Shown: positions 13,097-25,890 of the stretch, in pieces
Layout: every line of letters starts with the position of its first letter
Numbering within the stretch: the stretch's first letter is position 1
Source of the DNA: Colius striatus
Taxonomy: Eukaryota > Chordata > Aves > Coliiformes > Coliidae
Length of the DNA: 64,000 nucleotides
NCBI RefSeq assembly: GCF_028858725.1
Contig: NC_084760.1
Location: forward strand, 90,455,867-90,519,866
Direction: 5' to 3'
Position numbers and translations under genes: made by a program
The notes under the pieces: generated by a model
What the model was told of the DNA's origin: nothing
Databases searched by the model: none
Seen by the model: only the letters and a program-made list of their open reading frames with translations

Positions 13097-15284
13097 ACCC
13101 CAAACCAGCTTCACACAAAACACTATCTATTTGGCATCAGCAAAGAGATAGGTAACGTATCCTACACACTGAAACTTTATGAGACATTGCTCACTGCTTG
13201 AAACTGAGGTAAACAACGCTGTCTTCCAACAACCAAAAATCAAAATAAGCCTTTTATGGAAGTTTAGAAAGTACTGGATCAACTGTAAGAGAAAAAAATC
13301 CCAACTCTCGTTAGAGCAGGTCCAAATGCAAAGCCAGTTATTTGTGATGTTTCATGTGAATCTGTGGTCTTCGGTGCTAGGTCAACCATTTTATGGGTTC
13401 TAAAGATCCAAATAGCCGTAAACACTGGAAAAGTTGGAAATAACAGATCAAGACTGTTCATGATTGTACTTTTGAAAAAAAATAATCAAGTAGTTGGAAC
13501 ATTTCAGAACATATTCAAATTCTTGGGCATTCTTGAACACTGCAGTCTTCTCACCTTTTCCTTGGGTTGTCTATGCCTTATGGGACTATTGAGAAAGAAG
13601 TGAGCTTATTTCTGTGAAGGAGTGAAATTGCCCGTTTCCAGTATCATGAAGACAAATACCAGTAACCCAAGAATCAGCAGCCATGTAGCACAGCTCACCT
13701 TTCAGTAGCTTCTCCAAGTTATCCAATCCTATATGGACACCTCTAGTGTGCAATGAGAGCTTATTGAAAAGCTACATCAGTTGGGAAAATAGATCTGCAC
13801 TTTGGAAGTCTCCAATATGAGCACAGCTCCTACTACATGAAGTTTGCAGCTCACCACCCATTCAGAAGCTCCCATGCTCTCACATTTATTTGAATTCTCT
13901 CTGGACCACCTCTGTAAAGTCCATAAACTGGGTTAGTGTACAGTGAGCCTGGACCGTCCATGCACATTCATCCCTTCTCATAAACTTAAAGGGATTTAGT
14001 CACTTCTCAGCACCTAAAATATCTGTTCTTACTCTGTGAAAAATTCTGATCTCAGAAATAAAAATATACAAATATCTAAACTCTGTGTATATGATTTTTC
14101 TTTCAGGCATATCTGAGAGTTTGGACTAGCACTAGCATTGGAAGGACAAATCCATCCTAAAAACAAATTGGCTCTAGAAATGCAATGAACTAATGGAATC
14201 ACTGTAATTATACTTAAAAATCACTTATATTTTTATTTTAGCATTTTCAGTTCCCTGATGGTAGTAAGTGACCTCCAATCATAACCTAAGCATTAAATTG
14301 CACCCTTTGCCTTTCCATTTTTCTTTAGAAAATTGGTTTTCTTAACAAGTCTGTTGCTATTCTCTTTTCACAAGCATTTTTTTCAAGTATTTTGACTCAT
14401 CAGTTATGGCAGCTTGCAGTACTTATCAAATCCAATACCCTATTATTGAAATCATGATCTAGCAGGAAAAACACATTGATTTGTGCTTACTGTTAACATT
14501 TTACAGCTTAAAACACATTTTCCTATCCAGAATAATGATTTGCTACTCAATTCTGCCATCTTATCTCATACTATCTTCAACAAAGCCAATGGAATGGTTT
14601 ACTTAGTATGGCAAGATTCGATGTAGCACAAGGCTATGATTCTTAAAAAAAGAGAGAAACTTTTGAATATTTTTAATAATTGGTATTGAAGGCAGTGGGA
14701 ACTTCCCCAGAAAAAGTCTAGAAACTAGTTTCATACAAGCTGAAACTGTATGCATCTTCCTGCATTTTCTTCCTCACAAAACAGTCATGACCTGGAGTAC
14801 TAAAGGGAAAGACATGCAGGGTTTTGCAAAGGATGTGAGAAAACTGACTTGGAAATAATCTATACCTCAGTTGAAGACAACTCTCTTGAACATAGATTAG
14901 GCTATTCTAAAAGTGATGCTTCACCAAAGAGATCTAAATGTCAGCATGATGACACCAGAATAGTTTGGGTATGCTGAAGCCCTACGCCTTGGAGATGGGG
15001 ACTTTAAGGGAACATTTAAAGTCTTTCTAGGGAGCACAGCATGTGGAAAGTGTCCCCTAGCTACTGTTGGAGAAAAATCACCTACAATATGTATTTCTGA
15101 AGCACTGTCACTGCTAAAACTGTTTTCCAGTGGTATTTTCTTCAGCCAGGGCTTGTGTTTGATATTCTTCAGGATTTTTTTAACTAGACTGCTTTTGTCC
15201 TGTAGGCCACTTAACAAGAAAAGCATGACTGTATCTTCATCGCTACTTTGTATTTTTCATCCTGTGGTCTGATATTTTTCTAAG

Positions 15285-16253
15285 TGTCATGGATTTGTGT
15301 GGAGCAGTTTCTGGTAATGGGGAAAGGGCTGTAAAGATGACTTATGTAAGAAGTTGCTTGAAACTCTCCCCAGCTCTGAGTCAGACACACTTCTGGGGCT
15401 GAGCCAATTAGGTGCCTCCACAATCACTTTTTAAGAAGCTGGAAGAGGAGGCTTCTTGCTGTTCCTTCTTGCTGTTCTTCTTCCTTCTTTTCCAGCTGGT
15501 GGTGGTGCAAGGAGTTGGAGGAGAGAGAAGCAACCAAGTGGACCCCAAGGTCAGTGAGGGAAGAGAGGAGGAGGTGTGGTAGAGCAAAAACCCTCCTGCA
15601 TCCCGTGGAGAGGACTGCTGAAGCAGACATTTGTTTGGATTTTGTAAAAGATCCCATGCCAGGGGAAGTGACTATGCACAAAGGAGGCTGTGTCCCATAT
15701 GAGGGATCCTGTATCAGCAGAAGCCACAGCTGCTGGGAAGAACCCAGACCAGAGAAGTTCGTTAAGGACTGTGTCCCTTGTGAGGGACCTCATATCGAAG
15801 CAGAGGAAGAACGCCAGACGTCGTTCTCATCTGAGAAGACAGAAGTGGCAGAGCCCATCTGTGAGAGACTGACCACATCCCCCATTCCCTCCCTACCCAG
15901 CGCTGTTGATGGGGGGAAGAGGTAGAGACATCAGGAGCAGTGAGTTGGGCCCAGAAAGAAAGGAGGGATGGGGGAGGGAGATCTTAAAGTGCTGGTTTTA
16001 TTTTTCTCATCATCCTGCTCTATGTTTGCTTTTTGTTCTGTTCTTTTTCTTGTAGGTAGTAGAATAAACTTTCCTACTTTCTTCTCTACGTCAAGTGCTA
16101 GAATCTGTTTTGCCCAGAATCGTAATTGGCAGTGGGCCCTCCCTGCCCTTGTCTCCTTCCACAACATCCTTGGCTGTCTGTTTTTCCTCACATCTCACTG
16201 AGGTGTGGCTGGGGGGCAGTGAGCTTCATTGCTGGCTGGGCAAAACCATGATA
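15285..16253 (+). mobile_element. Solo LTR of an avian endogenous retrovirus
   Basis: This element of about 969 bp begins TGTCATGG and ends CCATGATA, so the termini are inverted repeats matching at 7 of 8 bases (expected TG...CA ends, with the last CA changed to TA). It is flanked by CTAAG on the left and CTAAC on the right, a likely 5-bp target-site duplication with one mutation. An AATAAA polyadenylation signal lies at 16063-16068, in the last quarter as expected for a + oriented LTR. The tail (GTTTTGCCCAGAATCG..., ...GGCTGGGCAAAACCATG) resembles ERVL-like LTRs of birds from memory. No primer-binding site, gag, pol or second LTR follows, so it is a solo LTR left by recombination. The subfamily name is not certain. 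Confidence 0.8.
15515..15925 (+). other. Open frame of 136 codons inside the LTR, probably not a gene
   Basis: An uninterrupted frame covers the GC-rich middle of the LTR. The sequence is rich in charged residues and cysteine and contains two related copies of a C-V-P-x-E-G motif, reflecting an imperfect DNA repeat (15686-15715 and 15766-15796). It matches no retroviral protein family I recognise. Most likely it is an accident of composition within LTR U3 sequence. It is listed because it is the longest frame of the left 25 kb. Confidence 0.3.
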
Positions 16254-17800
16254 CTAACAAATGCATTCCCTTTAGGAAAAAAAAAAACAAACCATCATAT
16301 GTGCATGGTGAAGAGCCCTGTTTTCTTTACTTGTTTGATGTGTATGGCCTGTACCTTTTGAGTCTACATAAAATATTTTGGGTTACAAAGGACTCAAAAT
16401 GTTAATTAAAACAGACATTTGTTTCAACCCATTAGTTCATGCATTAGCAAAAATAACTAAGGCACTAAAACAGGGGTAATACTTAAATTCTATTATGATT
16501 AGTGCTCCAAAATGCACCCAAAATCTTGCATAGTGTAGGTATCAACCTGCTATTTTATGATAGTTTCCATTATCTCTGTACAATATATCTTTATCATGCA
16601 AACACAGTTTGCTGCTGGTGTTTAAGGGTACACTTCCTGTGGCAGTACCAAAGACTTTCAGTGGTTCACATCTTTCAATATGTCACAGAGGAACATTTCT
16701 GCAAGCAGTTCAAGTCGATGCTAATATATGGATTACCAGCATAAATTCACTGCTCAATATGGGGACAACATCTAATTCACATATGAGGCTTCCAAAGCTC
16801 AAAATAGAGGCTTTCCTGAAACTTCTACCCTATCCATAAGCTCTGTCTTCTCCAAGACCTAAAAAAATTAGATGAAACCCACTTCTAATCAGATTGGGTG
16901 AAATTCTCTACCAAATCCCAGCTATGTGAATTACATGCTACCCATTTAAAACCATTTCTCGAGTACCTGGTCCAGCTGTTTCAGGCAGCCACAACACCTC
17001 TCTTCACACTTGACCCCAGGATGCTGTACCATGGGGCTGGGCATGGCCAGATGGTGCTTGTATCCCCTTATAATGCTGGGGAAATGCCTCTTTTGAATGC
17101 TGAAAAGTACATAGGAATCCCCATGAAATGAAAAGTCCTATGAAAGTGTCAGATGTTATTTAATGTCTCCATCAACTTGTTGACTTTTATATCTCTGTGA
17201 GGAGAGAGAAAACCATAGAGATACTGAGACATGAGGGGTTATGTTGCAAGTACCAAAGAAGGATACGCATCCTTGTTTGGAATAAACACTGAGGCATCAT
17301 CCATGGATGGCTCCAGAGATGTGCTTGGGGGCACTCTAAGGAGCTCAGGAGCTCACTTTCTTTGGTGGTGTTCACTCTTGATTTGGCTGCTGTTCAGTCA
17401 TCTGTATATTAAAAAAAAAATCACTCCAAGAGCTCCTAAAGATAGTCAAAAGGGTGTGAGTCACGTTACTATTCAGTAAAACACATATGCATCAATACTC
17501 ACACACATACAAAAGAAACAACAAAACCAGCAACGGCAACAAACTTGTGGTGCAAAACAAATTGAAAGAAGGGATGACAGTTTAAGACAAAGTATTTCAA
17601 AGAGAAGATTTGCTCTTTCTTCTGAAGATCCACTCTCAATCCAAGCTTGTTCCATTCTGTGATTCTTATCCCATGTCTCTTTCTTCCAACGACCATCCCC
17701 ACTTACTGAATGGCAGTTCCAGTAACCTTCAAAACCATAGCATTTCTATGGCAAGTCAAATTAACTTAAGGATCATGATTTTGGGGTGCTTTTTTGAGGG

Positions 17801-17823
17801 TTTTTTTTGTTGTTGTTGTTGTT
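17801..17823. repeat. T8 plus (GTT)5 microsatellite
   Basis: Eight T followed by five GTT units, read directly. Confidence 0.8.
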
Positions 17824-18682
17824 CTGAGGATAGGTACAAAAAAATATTTTCTGTAAATACTGAGGGTACCTTATAGTCAATATTTTCAACTACATACTGT
17901 CTTAATGTGATTCAGCACATCAATGAGAGCCCACTTCTTGATCAGATCAGATTTCATTGTCCTTGCCCTCCAGTGGTGAGGAGTCAAATGTCAAATAAAC
18001 CTGGTGCTGGTATTTTGAACAACTACTAATATTTCTTCATGAGCATCTCACAATCTGATGCATGTAATTTATCACAAAGTTAAAACATTTCTGTAGGAAC
18101 TTATTTTTTTTATTCTTGATACATCACTGATAAAACCAGTTGCTTACACAGCAGAGCTAAACAATGAAAACTCCACAAACAAAATTGCAAGTGTCATTTA
18201 AATCCTCAAGAATGGTTATAAATACCATGTTATTGGCTTTCTAATTATTACAGAAAAATGAAATGCTAAATCATGTGTTATTAAACATGATAGCTTCTGA
18301 GAGAGCTTCTCTTCCATGTGATTGTCTCATGTTTCATTTTACTAACTCTGAAAACACTGCTGGAGTTAAATATAAAATAACAAACAGTTAGTTGTTTTTT
18401 TTTTTTTAAATCATGCCTCACAGTTAGATTTACTGATCCAGTTAAAACCGTATCACTTCAAAGCCTAACAAATAAAACAGTTTTATCTAACGTGCTACGA
18501 AAACCAAGTCAATGAATGTTTTTGACTTACAGAATGTACTGACTTCATCTATTAAACAGACAGCTCCACTCAGTGAGGGTCTGTTTTTTAATGGATTCCT
18601 TTAATTTTGAATTCAAAAATCTATAATGTCATTCTGAAAAGTCTTTAAGAATGTGTACATACAAATTCAAATATGTATATAT

Positions 18683-18745
18683 AGTCCTGCCGGACTCAAT
18701 GACATTCGATGTTTTAAGCATCTGCACCTGTGCAGATTTTTTTTT
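18683..18745. other. Cluster of small hairpins ending in a T run
   Basis: AGTCC-TGCC-GGACT (18683-18696) is a perfect 5-bp stem. ATCTGCAC-CT-GTGCAGAT (18720-18737) is a perfect 8-bp stem, and the T beginning at 18737 runs on to make nine T. An outer pair ATGTTTT/AAAACAT (about 18708 and 18765) could enclose the second hairpin. No A and B boxes of a tRNA-type gene were recognised. It is a structural observation, without an assigned function. Confidence 0.35.
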
Positions 18746-19176
18746 GCTGGATGCGGGCTGTACAAAACATTGACATCTGGATTAAAGCATAAACATCCAT
18801 AAAATGTGTATCTAAATCAAAACTATAGCATAGTTCTAACTGCACTGAGCACTTAGATAACCCTATACACTTGGAAAATCCCATATGGCAAACACATCCA
18901 TGGCATATAGCAGTAGATCATCAAGGATTAGGGGTCTTATGTATCTACGGATCCAATACTGAAATGAAGTCCTGTTTGGAAGGTCAAAACTGAGACAAGT
19001 ACAGTAGTTCCATCATTAAGAAAGGAAGCTTTATTAAATGACGACACATGATGCATAGTATAGAATTTCTCATTTCTGGAGATTATGCTGGGCTTTTGGG
19101 GCTTTCAAGGGGAGGTATATGTTGTCTACACTGTGCTCTGTGGGATTCATATGAGACTGAGGCATTGCAGTCTTAA

Positions 19177-19266
19177 ACACTATACTATATACTATATACT
19201 ATATACTATATACTATATACTATATACTATATACTATATACTATACTATACACTATACTATATATT
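19177..19266. repeat. (ACTATAT)n heptanucleotide tandem repeat
   Basis: About nine to twelve copies of a 7-base ACTATAT unit in near-perfect register, with shorter ACTAT units at both edges. The array is pure A/T/C on this strand, so it can melt or fold easily and is likely polymorphic in length. Confidence 0.92.
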
Positions 19267-20199
19267 TCATGAAGGAATATAACTGTATAAACAACAGAGC
19301 AACTGTGTAGACTGGTCCCAAGCAGCTCAGAGTCTAATTAGTGAACCTCCTGGAAGTCTTCCCCTTGGAGTATGAATACGTGTGGATACATATCTGTAGG
19401 AAGCCAGATCCTGAGGATAAGGATACTAGGGCTGCTTAGCACTTTCAAAGATGCAGAACCACAGCTACCACAATCTATTGGTGTTACAGCAGAGTTTGGA
19501 CTGGTTTATAGGAGTTCCCACCACCTGCTCTAGTAACTATTCCTCTAAACAAAATTTGCACAGTAACAAGAAGAGAAAGTTGCCTTCTACCAAACATTGC
19601 AATCTGCAAATAACCACCCAGATCTTACCCAAAATTAATACACTTTTTTTCTTCCCTCCCCAACCCCTTTCTTTCTGAAGCAGAATACTGAGACAAGAGA
19701 AACGTCATTTCTAGAGTCTTAAAAGTCACTCTTCTCTAGTCAAAAGTACTCTGTTTGGCACAGTAAGCACATGCTGTCATCTTCACCTGTCATTTCACTC
19801 CCCTGCGCCAGACAAGGCCTCCTCCAGTCAATAGAGACAAAGTCCAATGCTGCAGAACTCCAGTCTGAATAAAGGTGGCTATTGTGATATTTGTGGGTCT
19901 TTGAACATTTAATGTCTTCCCTTTCTGCTCTCCCAGGAGGTCAGGCTTTAAAGAACTCATCGCAGCAGCACACACAAACGCTCTTGCATATTTGAGATAT
20001 GTTTAACACATGCATACACAAGTACCTGGGATTTTTGCATAGTAAAATAAACAAGAAAGATGGAAGAAAGTAGAGAAAAACTCTCTCTCTGATCATTAGT
20101 GTAAACTCAGTTCTTGGCACATTACAGAAAATTAGTAGCTTTTAAGAAAGGGCTTTTAATTGCTTAATCTAAGTAACGTGGACAATGGCATACGTGTTT

Positions 20200-20960
20200 T
20201 ATTTTAGGGTCTATCTAGCCCACTCAGAAAATGTAATGGACCTAATTTTCATTTAGTATAGGTCTGTGCAGTTCCTAAAACATCTAAATGGCTATTAATT
20301 TAATCAGGTAATTTAACTATAGCTCTAGAAAAGGCCACCAGCTAGTTGTCACGCAATGATTATGAGGATGACATTTCTATCCCATGATGCCAGAGGCAGA
20401 CTTTGATACATCATTTTCTTTTTGAAGGTTAAACTCAGATAACCTGCCTTTGGCATTTAATTAGCTACATATTAAACACTCTTTTAATAATAAAATGATT
20501 AAAAATTTTATTGCTTCTCAAATGAGGCCCTTTTAGATAGATTTAATGACTTGGTTAGAGCACTGTAGTTTGTGAACCAAACCTTAGTTAGACCAGTATA
20601 TAGTATAATGATATGCTTTACAGCTTGCAAAATCTGTATTTTATTCAAATGACTGCCATAATCATTTTGGGTAAAACTTATAATGCATTCTTCTGTATTT
20701 TTAAGTCTAACTGTTAAATGTCATTGAAAAGTAACCGAGAATCAACTGATTTCAGGATTTAAAGAAATGATCGAATTCAGGTATAGTTACATTAAGCTGT
20801 AGTAGGATTAATGTACTGTATTTTATACAGAAATTGTTTATCCTTTTAAAAAATCATTTTTCACAGTTCAGTATCTGTAAAAAAACCCTTCATGTTCATC
20901 TAGCAATGATAAAATGCGTGAAATGTCTGACAGTCTCCACTCTTTATTTGGTATAAAAAT
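20200..20960. promoter_or_regulatory. Candidate conserved non-coding element
   Basis: This repeat-free, AT-rich block has dense homeodomain-type cores (TTAATTTAATC, TTTAATTAGC, TTAATAATAAAATGATTAAA) and no open frame of note. The texture resembles deeply conserved non-coding sequence in gene deserts near developmental genes. Conservation is not testable from this window, so this is inference. Confidence 0.2.
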
Positions 20961-21143
20961 GTTAGTAATTTAATGAAAACTGACACAAAAAAAAGATAGT
21001 ATTTTTCCCATTCTTGCATGGTAATAACAGTGTCATGACTGCAAAATAGCTGTAAAGATATTATAAAGAAATAATTCCATGGGCTGTGCCCACAGAGTGA
21101 ACAGTACTATAAGGCAAAGCAAGTACATGGCATTTAAGCACAA

Positions 21144-21164
21144 ATATATATATATATATATATA
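21144..21164. repeat. (AT)n dinucleotide repeat
   Basis: About ten uninterrupted AT units, read directly. Confidence 0.85.
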
Positions 21165-24100
21165 ATGTCTATGTGCATATAGATTTCTCTCTACACTTAA
21201 ACCAAATGTCTAAAGATTAAGGTAATTATTAAAAGCTCATTTTTTTTGCAGGCAGGAGTTTGGCCTACCAAAATCGCATCACCTTCACAGACAGAACTAG
21301 GTCATCTCCTCACAGTCAGTCAGTTGCTGGCAGACACATAATGTAGGAATCAACCTACCATCCAGTCCCCTTAGAAGCGGTCCCTTAGGGAAGAAGTACA
21401 TTGTCAGGACAGTTGGATAAAGGAGCGAAGTTCATCTCCAAGTCTGTCAATCTAGCATAAAAATGAAGGAGAAAAAACAAGAGAAAGCCCAATGAAGAAA
21501 GGATTATTATCTTTTAAACTCCACTGCTTTGTTCCCAAGTCTTTGAGTGATCCCTCATCAACTTAGACCCTACTAGAAAGGAAAGTCTTTCCTCAACATC
21601 TACTCAACACAGTCATGACAAAACAAATGCCAGAGTCTCTCTTTACAGGCAGATTATTTTCTTTGCCAAGATCTATTTGATAAAGGAAAAGGAGAAGGCC
21701 ATCAGAATTGTGGCTATGCCCTTTTCAAACTGCCTTAGTCCTTGTCCAGGAATAAATTGAAACAATCTAGAAGTTCTGCTTACAGTCTATCCTGAGCACA
21801 TCATAGGGAGTAAAAGTCTACTTCTCTCTGGCTTTCTCATACCTCTTATGACAGGGTTGGCACATAGTGGTAAAGTGTGCACCGGTATCATCCTTACCAC
21901 TGACATCCAAACAATTTTACACCTCATGTTTGACACAAGAAACCACATATCTAAAGAGTTGAGGCAGATGAACGTGCCAGGGCCATGAGCGTGCCAACAG
22001 GCTCTAATTTCCCTGACCAGCCTCTCATGCACAATATACTTGCCTTTGTGGTACTTTGATCTGGCTTGTTGTTGGATTTACTTGCCTGGACTCTTGGTTG
22101 ACCCTGCTTGCTGTTGATGGGCTCAGTCTGCTCCTTTTGTTCAAGTACTATGAGGCTGAGAAACCCTGCCTTGGTCTTCTTTCATCTCTTCCATGGAAAC
22201 AGCCAAACTAGACTGGAGCTAAACAAGTTAGGTAACAAAGCCAGCACAGTTGCATTGGAATGATGCTTTTCAGGGCCTTGTATGTCCCTATGAGAAACCT
22301 GGGCTGTCTGGCTCCTGCTAACTGTTGCGAGCTACTGTAGATGGCTTCACATAGCATTTTGCTGCTGTATGGACATTCCTAACATGCTTTCTTTCAGCTT
22401 TTTTTAGGCCACACCTCATTTCAATTGATTAAGACTTCTTCATGCCTCATTATATGATACTGCTAAAAGGATAAGAAGTGCTTTGCACCTCATTTGATGC
22501 TTGCAGCACCTAATCTGTGAGATGAGATAAAATTCAAAGCGCTGCCCTGATAGTCCAAAAGTGGTACTATATAGCACAGTTACATTTTGTAGCCTAGAGA
22601 AAAGTCTTGCTAGAGAGGACCACCACAGAAATATTTCTAGAAGAAATTGTAGTAGATATGTAAAGAGAAAAACATGAAGTTATTTCTTCTTGAGCAGTTC
22701 TTACAAAGGCAAATGGAAACTATGTAAATTACTATCACTTCAGTTTGCCTTCATTTTTCTAAAATACTGTTAAGCCACTGGGAAACAGAATCAGGGACCA
22801 AGAACTGGACGTGTTGGAAGCTATTTCTTCTGGTACTTAGAGGATAGGTTGCTCAAACAGATGTTTTATCACTGGTGTGATGACACTTGCATTGCTGCCT
22901 TTGCACGGCCCTTTTATGAAGGGTGACGCAGAAAGCAAAGTTCTTTAATCATGTACAGTTTTCAACATGAATTCAAAAAGAAAGATGGTGGGAAACTAGA
23001 TAGGTCAAGGATTTTTTTAAGTACTATGTCAGAACAACAACAACAAATTCAAAAAATCAGTATTTCGAGATTTCTTCTCAGTAGCATCCATTTTAAGAAT
23101 GCCTTCCAACATTGTTACTCTTTCCATGGTGACTTTGGTTTTCTGTTTTGTTTTGGTTCTTTTTCCTGGAAACTGAATCTTTCCTTTCAGACCATCTAAA
23201 GCAGAGGAATAAAACAAGTAGTAAATCTGTCTTAAAATGCAAATGCCCTCTTCCAGTGATGCGTATGCCTGCTCTGGGAGCCTGCCCACCCTCTGCAAAA
23301 ATTTCTAGGCATACCGGCTTTCATATTCTCATTTTTCTTTGTGAATAATGACTATCCCTTTTCTTATGTTACACTTCTGTGCCCAGCTATTCAGTTTCTG
23401 CTTTTTCACAGGGGAAAAAGCTATGATCTTAATATCACAGGATGATATCACACTATATTATTATACTGTGCATCTATGCTGCAGGTGAACTACTGAATGA
23501 AGGTTCAGGCAACATCTCTCTCTTTTTACTCCTGTTTTGAAATAGTGCTGATTTTTTACTCCTTTAATAATACAAAAGGGCTTCCTAGTGTGGTGGATTA
23601 TATGGCCAACAGCTAAATCTATACTCAAATACAAATTGTTAGTCCTTTTGTGCCACTTACAGTGCCATCAGGACTAGCTAATGTGGATACAGAGAAGAAA
23701 CAGTCTTCCAGCAATGTCACCAAGCAGATACTAGGTAAAAGTCTGACTTCAGGAAATACAATGGAAAAACTCTGACTACCTGCAAGTGACGCTCAGGCTT
23801 CACCTAATTTATTCAGGTATACCAGAGTTAACTCCAGCTGGATGCTAAAGTTATTGTATTTAGAGTCCTGTATTAATGGCTAAGTCAAAGCAATCACTTT
23901 TTGCAATGAAGTAAAGCTTTCCACTTTCTTCCAGGCATGTGATCCTACACTCCTTTACATCTTAAGAAGTCATCTCATCACACAAATAAAGAACTACCTT
24001 GGCAAGGAGAAAGCTTTCTGGTTGCACAGTGAGCTGAGCTGGCTCACTAAGGGATCCGACAAGCTCCAGAGATGGCTTTAGGGAACAGAACTGTGACTAG

Positions 24101-25828
24101 GATCAGCACGGTCCCTTTCAAAGATAGTTTGCCCTTTGATGCTAAATTATGTCCTAAATAGGAATCAAAACACAAAAAACCTCTTTGGCACCCCTTCAGT
24201 AGAAAGAAGAAACCAGTTTTCATTTTCTGAGAAAAGAGAGTGATTCAACGTTGTACAAATAATCACATACCAAGACTTCTGGCTTTCCAGCATCATCATA
24301 TGGTACAGAAGACAGTGGATAACACAGACGATGTGATTTGGACCTACATCTTTTAGCTCCAAGCCACCTGCAAAGGAATGACAACTATGAAGTGAAGCTG
24401 GAAACAAAGTACATTGTGCTCAGAAGCCATCAGATACTCAAAAACACATTTCCAACTAATTTTGTTTTAAAACCCACCAAAACAAAAACCGAAAGTTCTA
24501 TATGTAATAATTTCATTCCACCATTGAGAACTGGCAAACTATTTGTACGAGAAAGAACACTAATAGCCCTGTGCCAGCAATGACCAGAGATGTAAGGTTT
24601 TTAAATAAAAAATAACACCCCCCCATATACACACCAAAAAAAGGAAGAGGACATGACCCCATAGAAGGGTCTGATGCAAAATTTCCGGGGGTGAAGGATG
24701 TCTTTCCTCTGATTTCAGTAGGCTTTCTGTGGGGAGTCAAATGACCAAATTTAAGAGGTAGTTTTTTGGTAACGTAATTGGAAACAGAAATCGAGTGATT
24801 AGACCAGAGCTGTAGGCACTGAGCTTCAAGCTTTCAACTAGGATTTTGTATATGGTAATTTTTTTCTTAGACTGTTCAAAATGTTCCAAGAACATACTCA
24901 AAATCTATGCAGTTCAATAATTTTGATGGTTTTGAGCTCGTTTAATTTAGTTTTGAGTGGTAATTGGTGAAAGAAAATGCAGTAATTCTGGGAATTATCT
25001 ATGAACATACTGTCCATCTAATCATTGGGAAGGGTTCCAAATTTACCTCCAGAAAACATACAAATTAAAAAAAAATTAAAAATCTTTGGAACACAGAGAT
25101 AGGTATTCCATCAGTTGCAGAAGAGTATCTGGTTTCCTACCTAATTTTCTATAGTAAGATCCCCTTCCCACTCCTACAACACTTACCATACTTGTATTTG
25201 CTTATGCTTTCCTTTAGGAAGTAGAAAGCTCCTATAGTGGTGAAAGCTGCTGTCATCTTGATACTTATAAAAGGGAGGTCCAATAAAACTCCACATATTG
25301 TTTTACACTTCCTTTAGATCTTAAAAAAATCCCCATAGAACACACAGAAGTGTAAACACTGAAGATAACTCTTACACCAAGTACGTAAATGACTTGACCA
25401 ATAAACATCTGAGATACTTTTCAAACAATTTAAAGCCATGTCATTAGTTTTGCGTTACCTTTTCTGAGTTGAAATTTTTGAAAAGTGAAGTCAAGGAAAG
25501 ACAATGCAGAAACAGGCATGTATTTTTACACTTCAGTATTCTTTAGCTCTGAAACTAATAATGAGGTTTAGTGGCTTTCAGTTTTTGGGCTTTTCCAGGT
25601 ACATTTTGGCAAGCTGTTATTCAATTTGTTTTGCTTTCCTTTTAGAGAATGGTTTATGGCCCACAGCTAGAAAGAAGCTTACTACTAGTTTCAAGTTCAG
25701 GAGAGAAATACTGCTTTGGAGTTCAACATACTTACAGCATGTAACACTTCTGGCAGAACTAAAATAAATCCAAGAAAGCATCATATTATTGAGCTTTTTA
25801 CTTTAATGAAGATGGAAGGAACACCATA

Positions 25829-25890
25829 AGAAAAAAAAAATAAACCCAACTAAAAAAAACAATAAAAAAAGCCCACAAACAAAAAAAAAT
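25829..25890. repeat. A-rich low-complexity tract
   Basis: Runs of 7 to 10 A separated by short TAAACCC/GCCCAC words, read directly. No element body was recognised next to it. Confidence 0.7.

Larger units (their letters stand above)
5109..15284. other. Intergenic, no gene seen
   Basis: AT-rich unique sequence without a supported exon, rRNA or tRNA. The longest open frame here is about 118 codons (7482-7838). It is rich in lysine, asparagine and histidine from A-rich DNA and resembles nothing known. A-rich simple sequence lies at 6615-6651 and an (AAAAC)n tract at 13056-13096. A somewhat more GC-rich stretch at about 10590-11450 may be an old unrecognised repeat, but I cannot name it. Confidence 0.6.
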
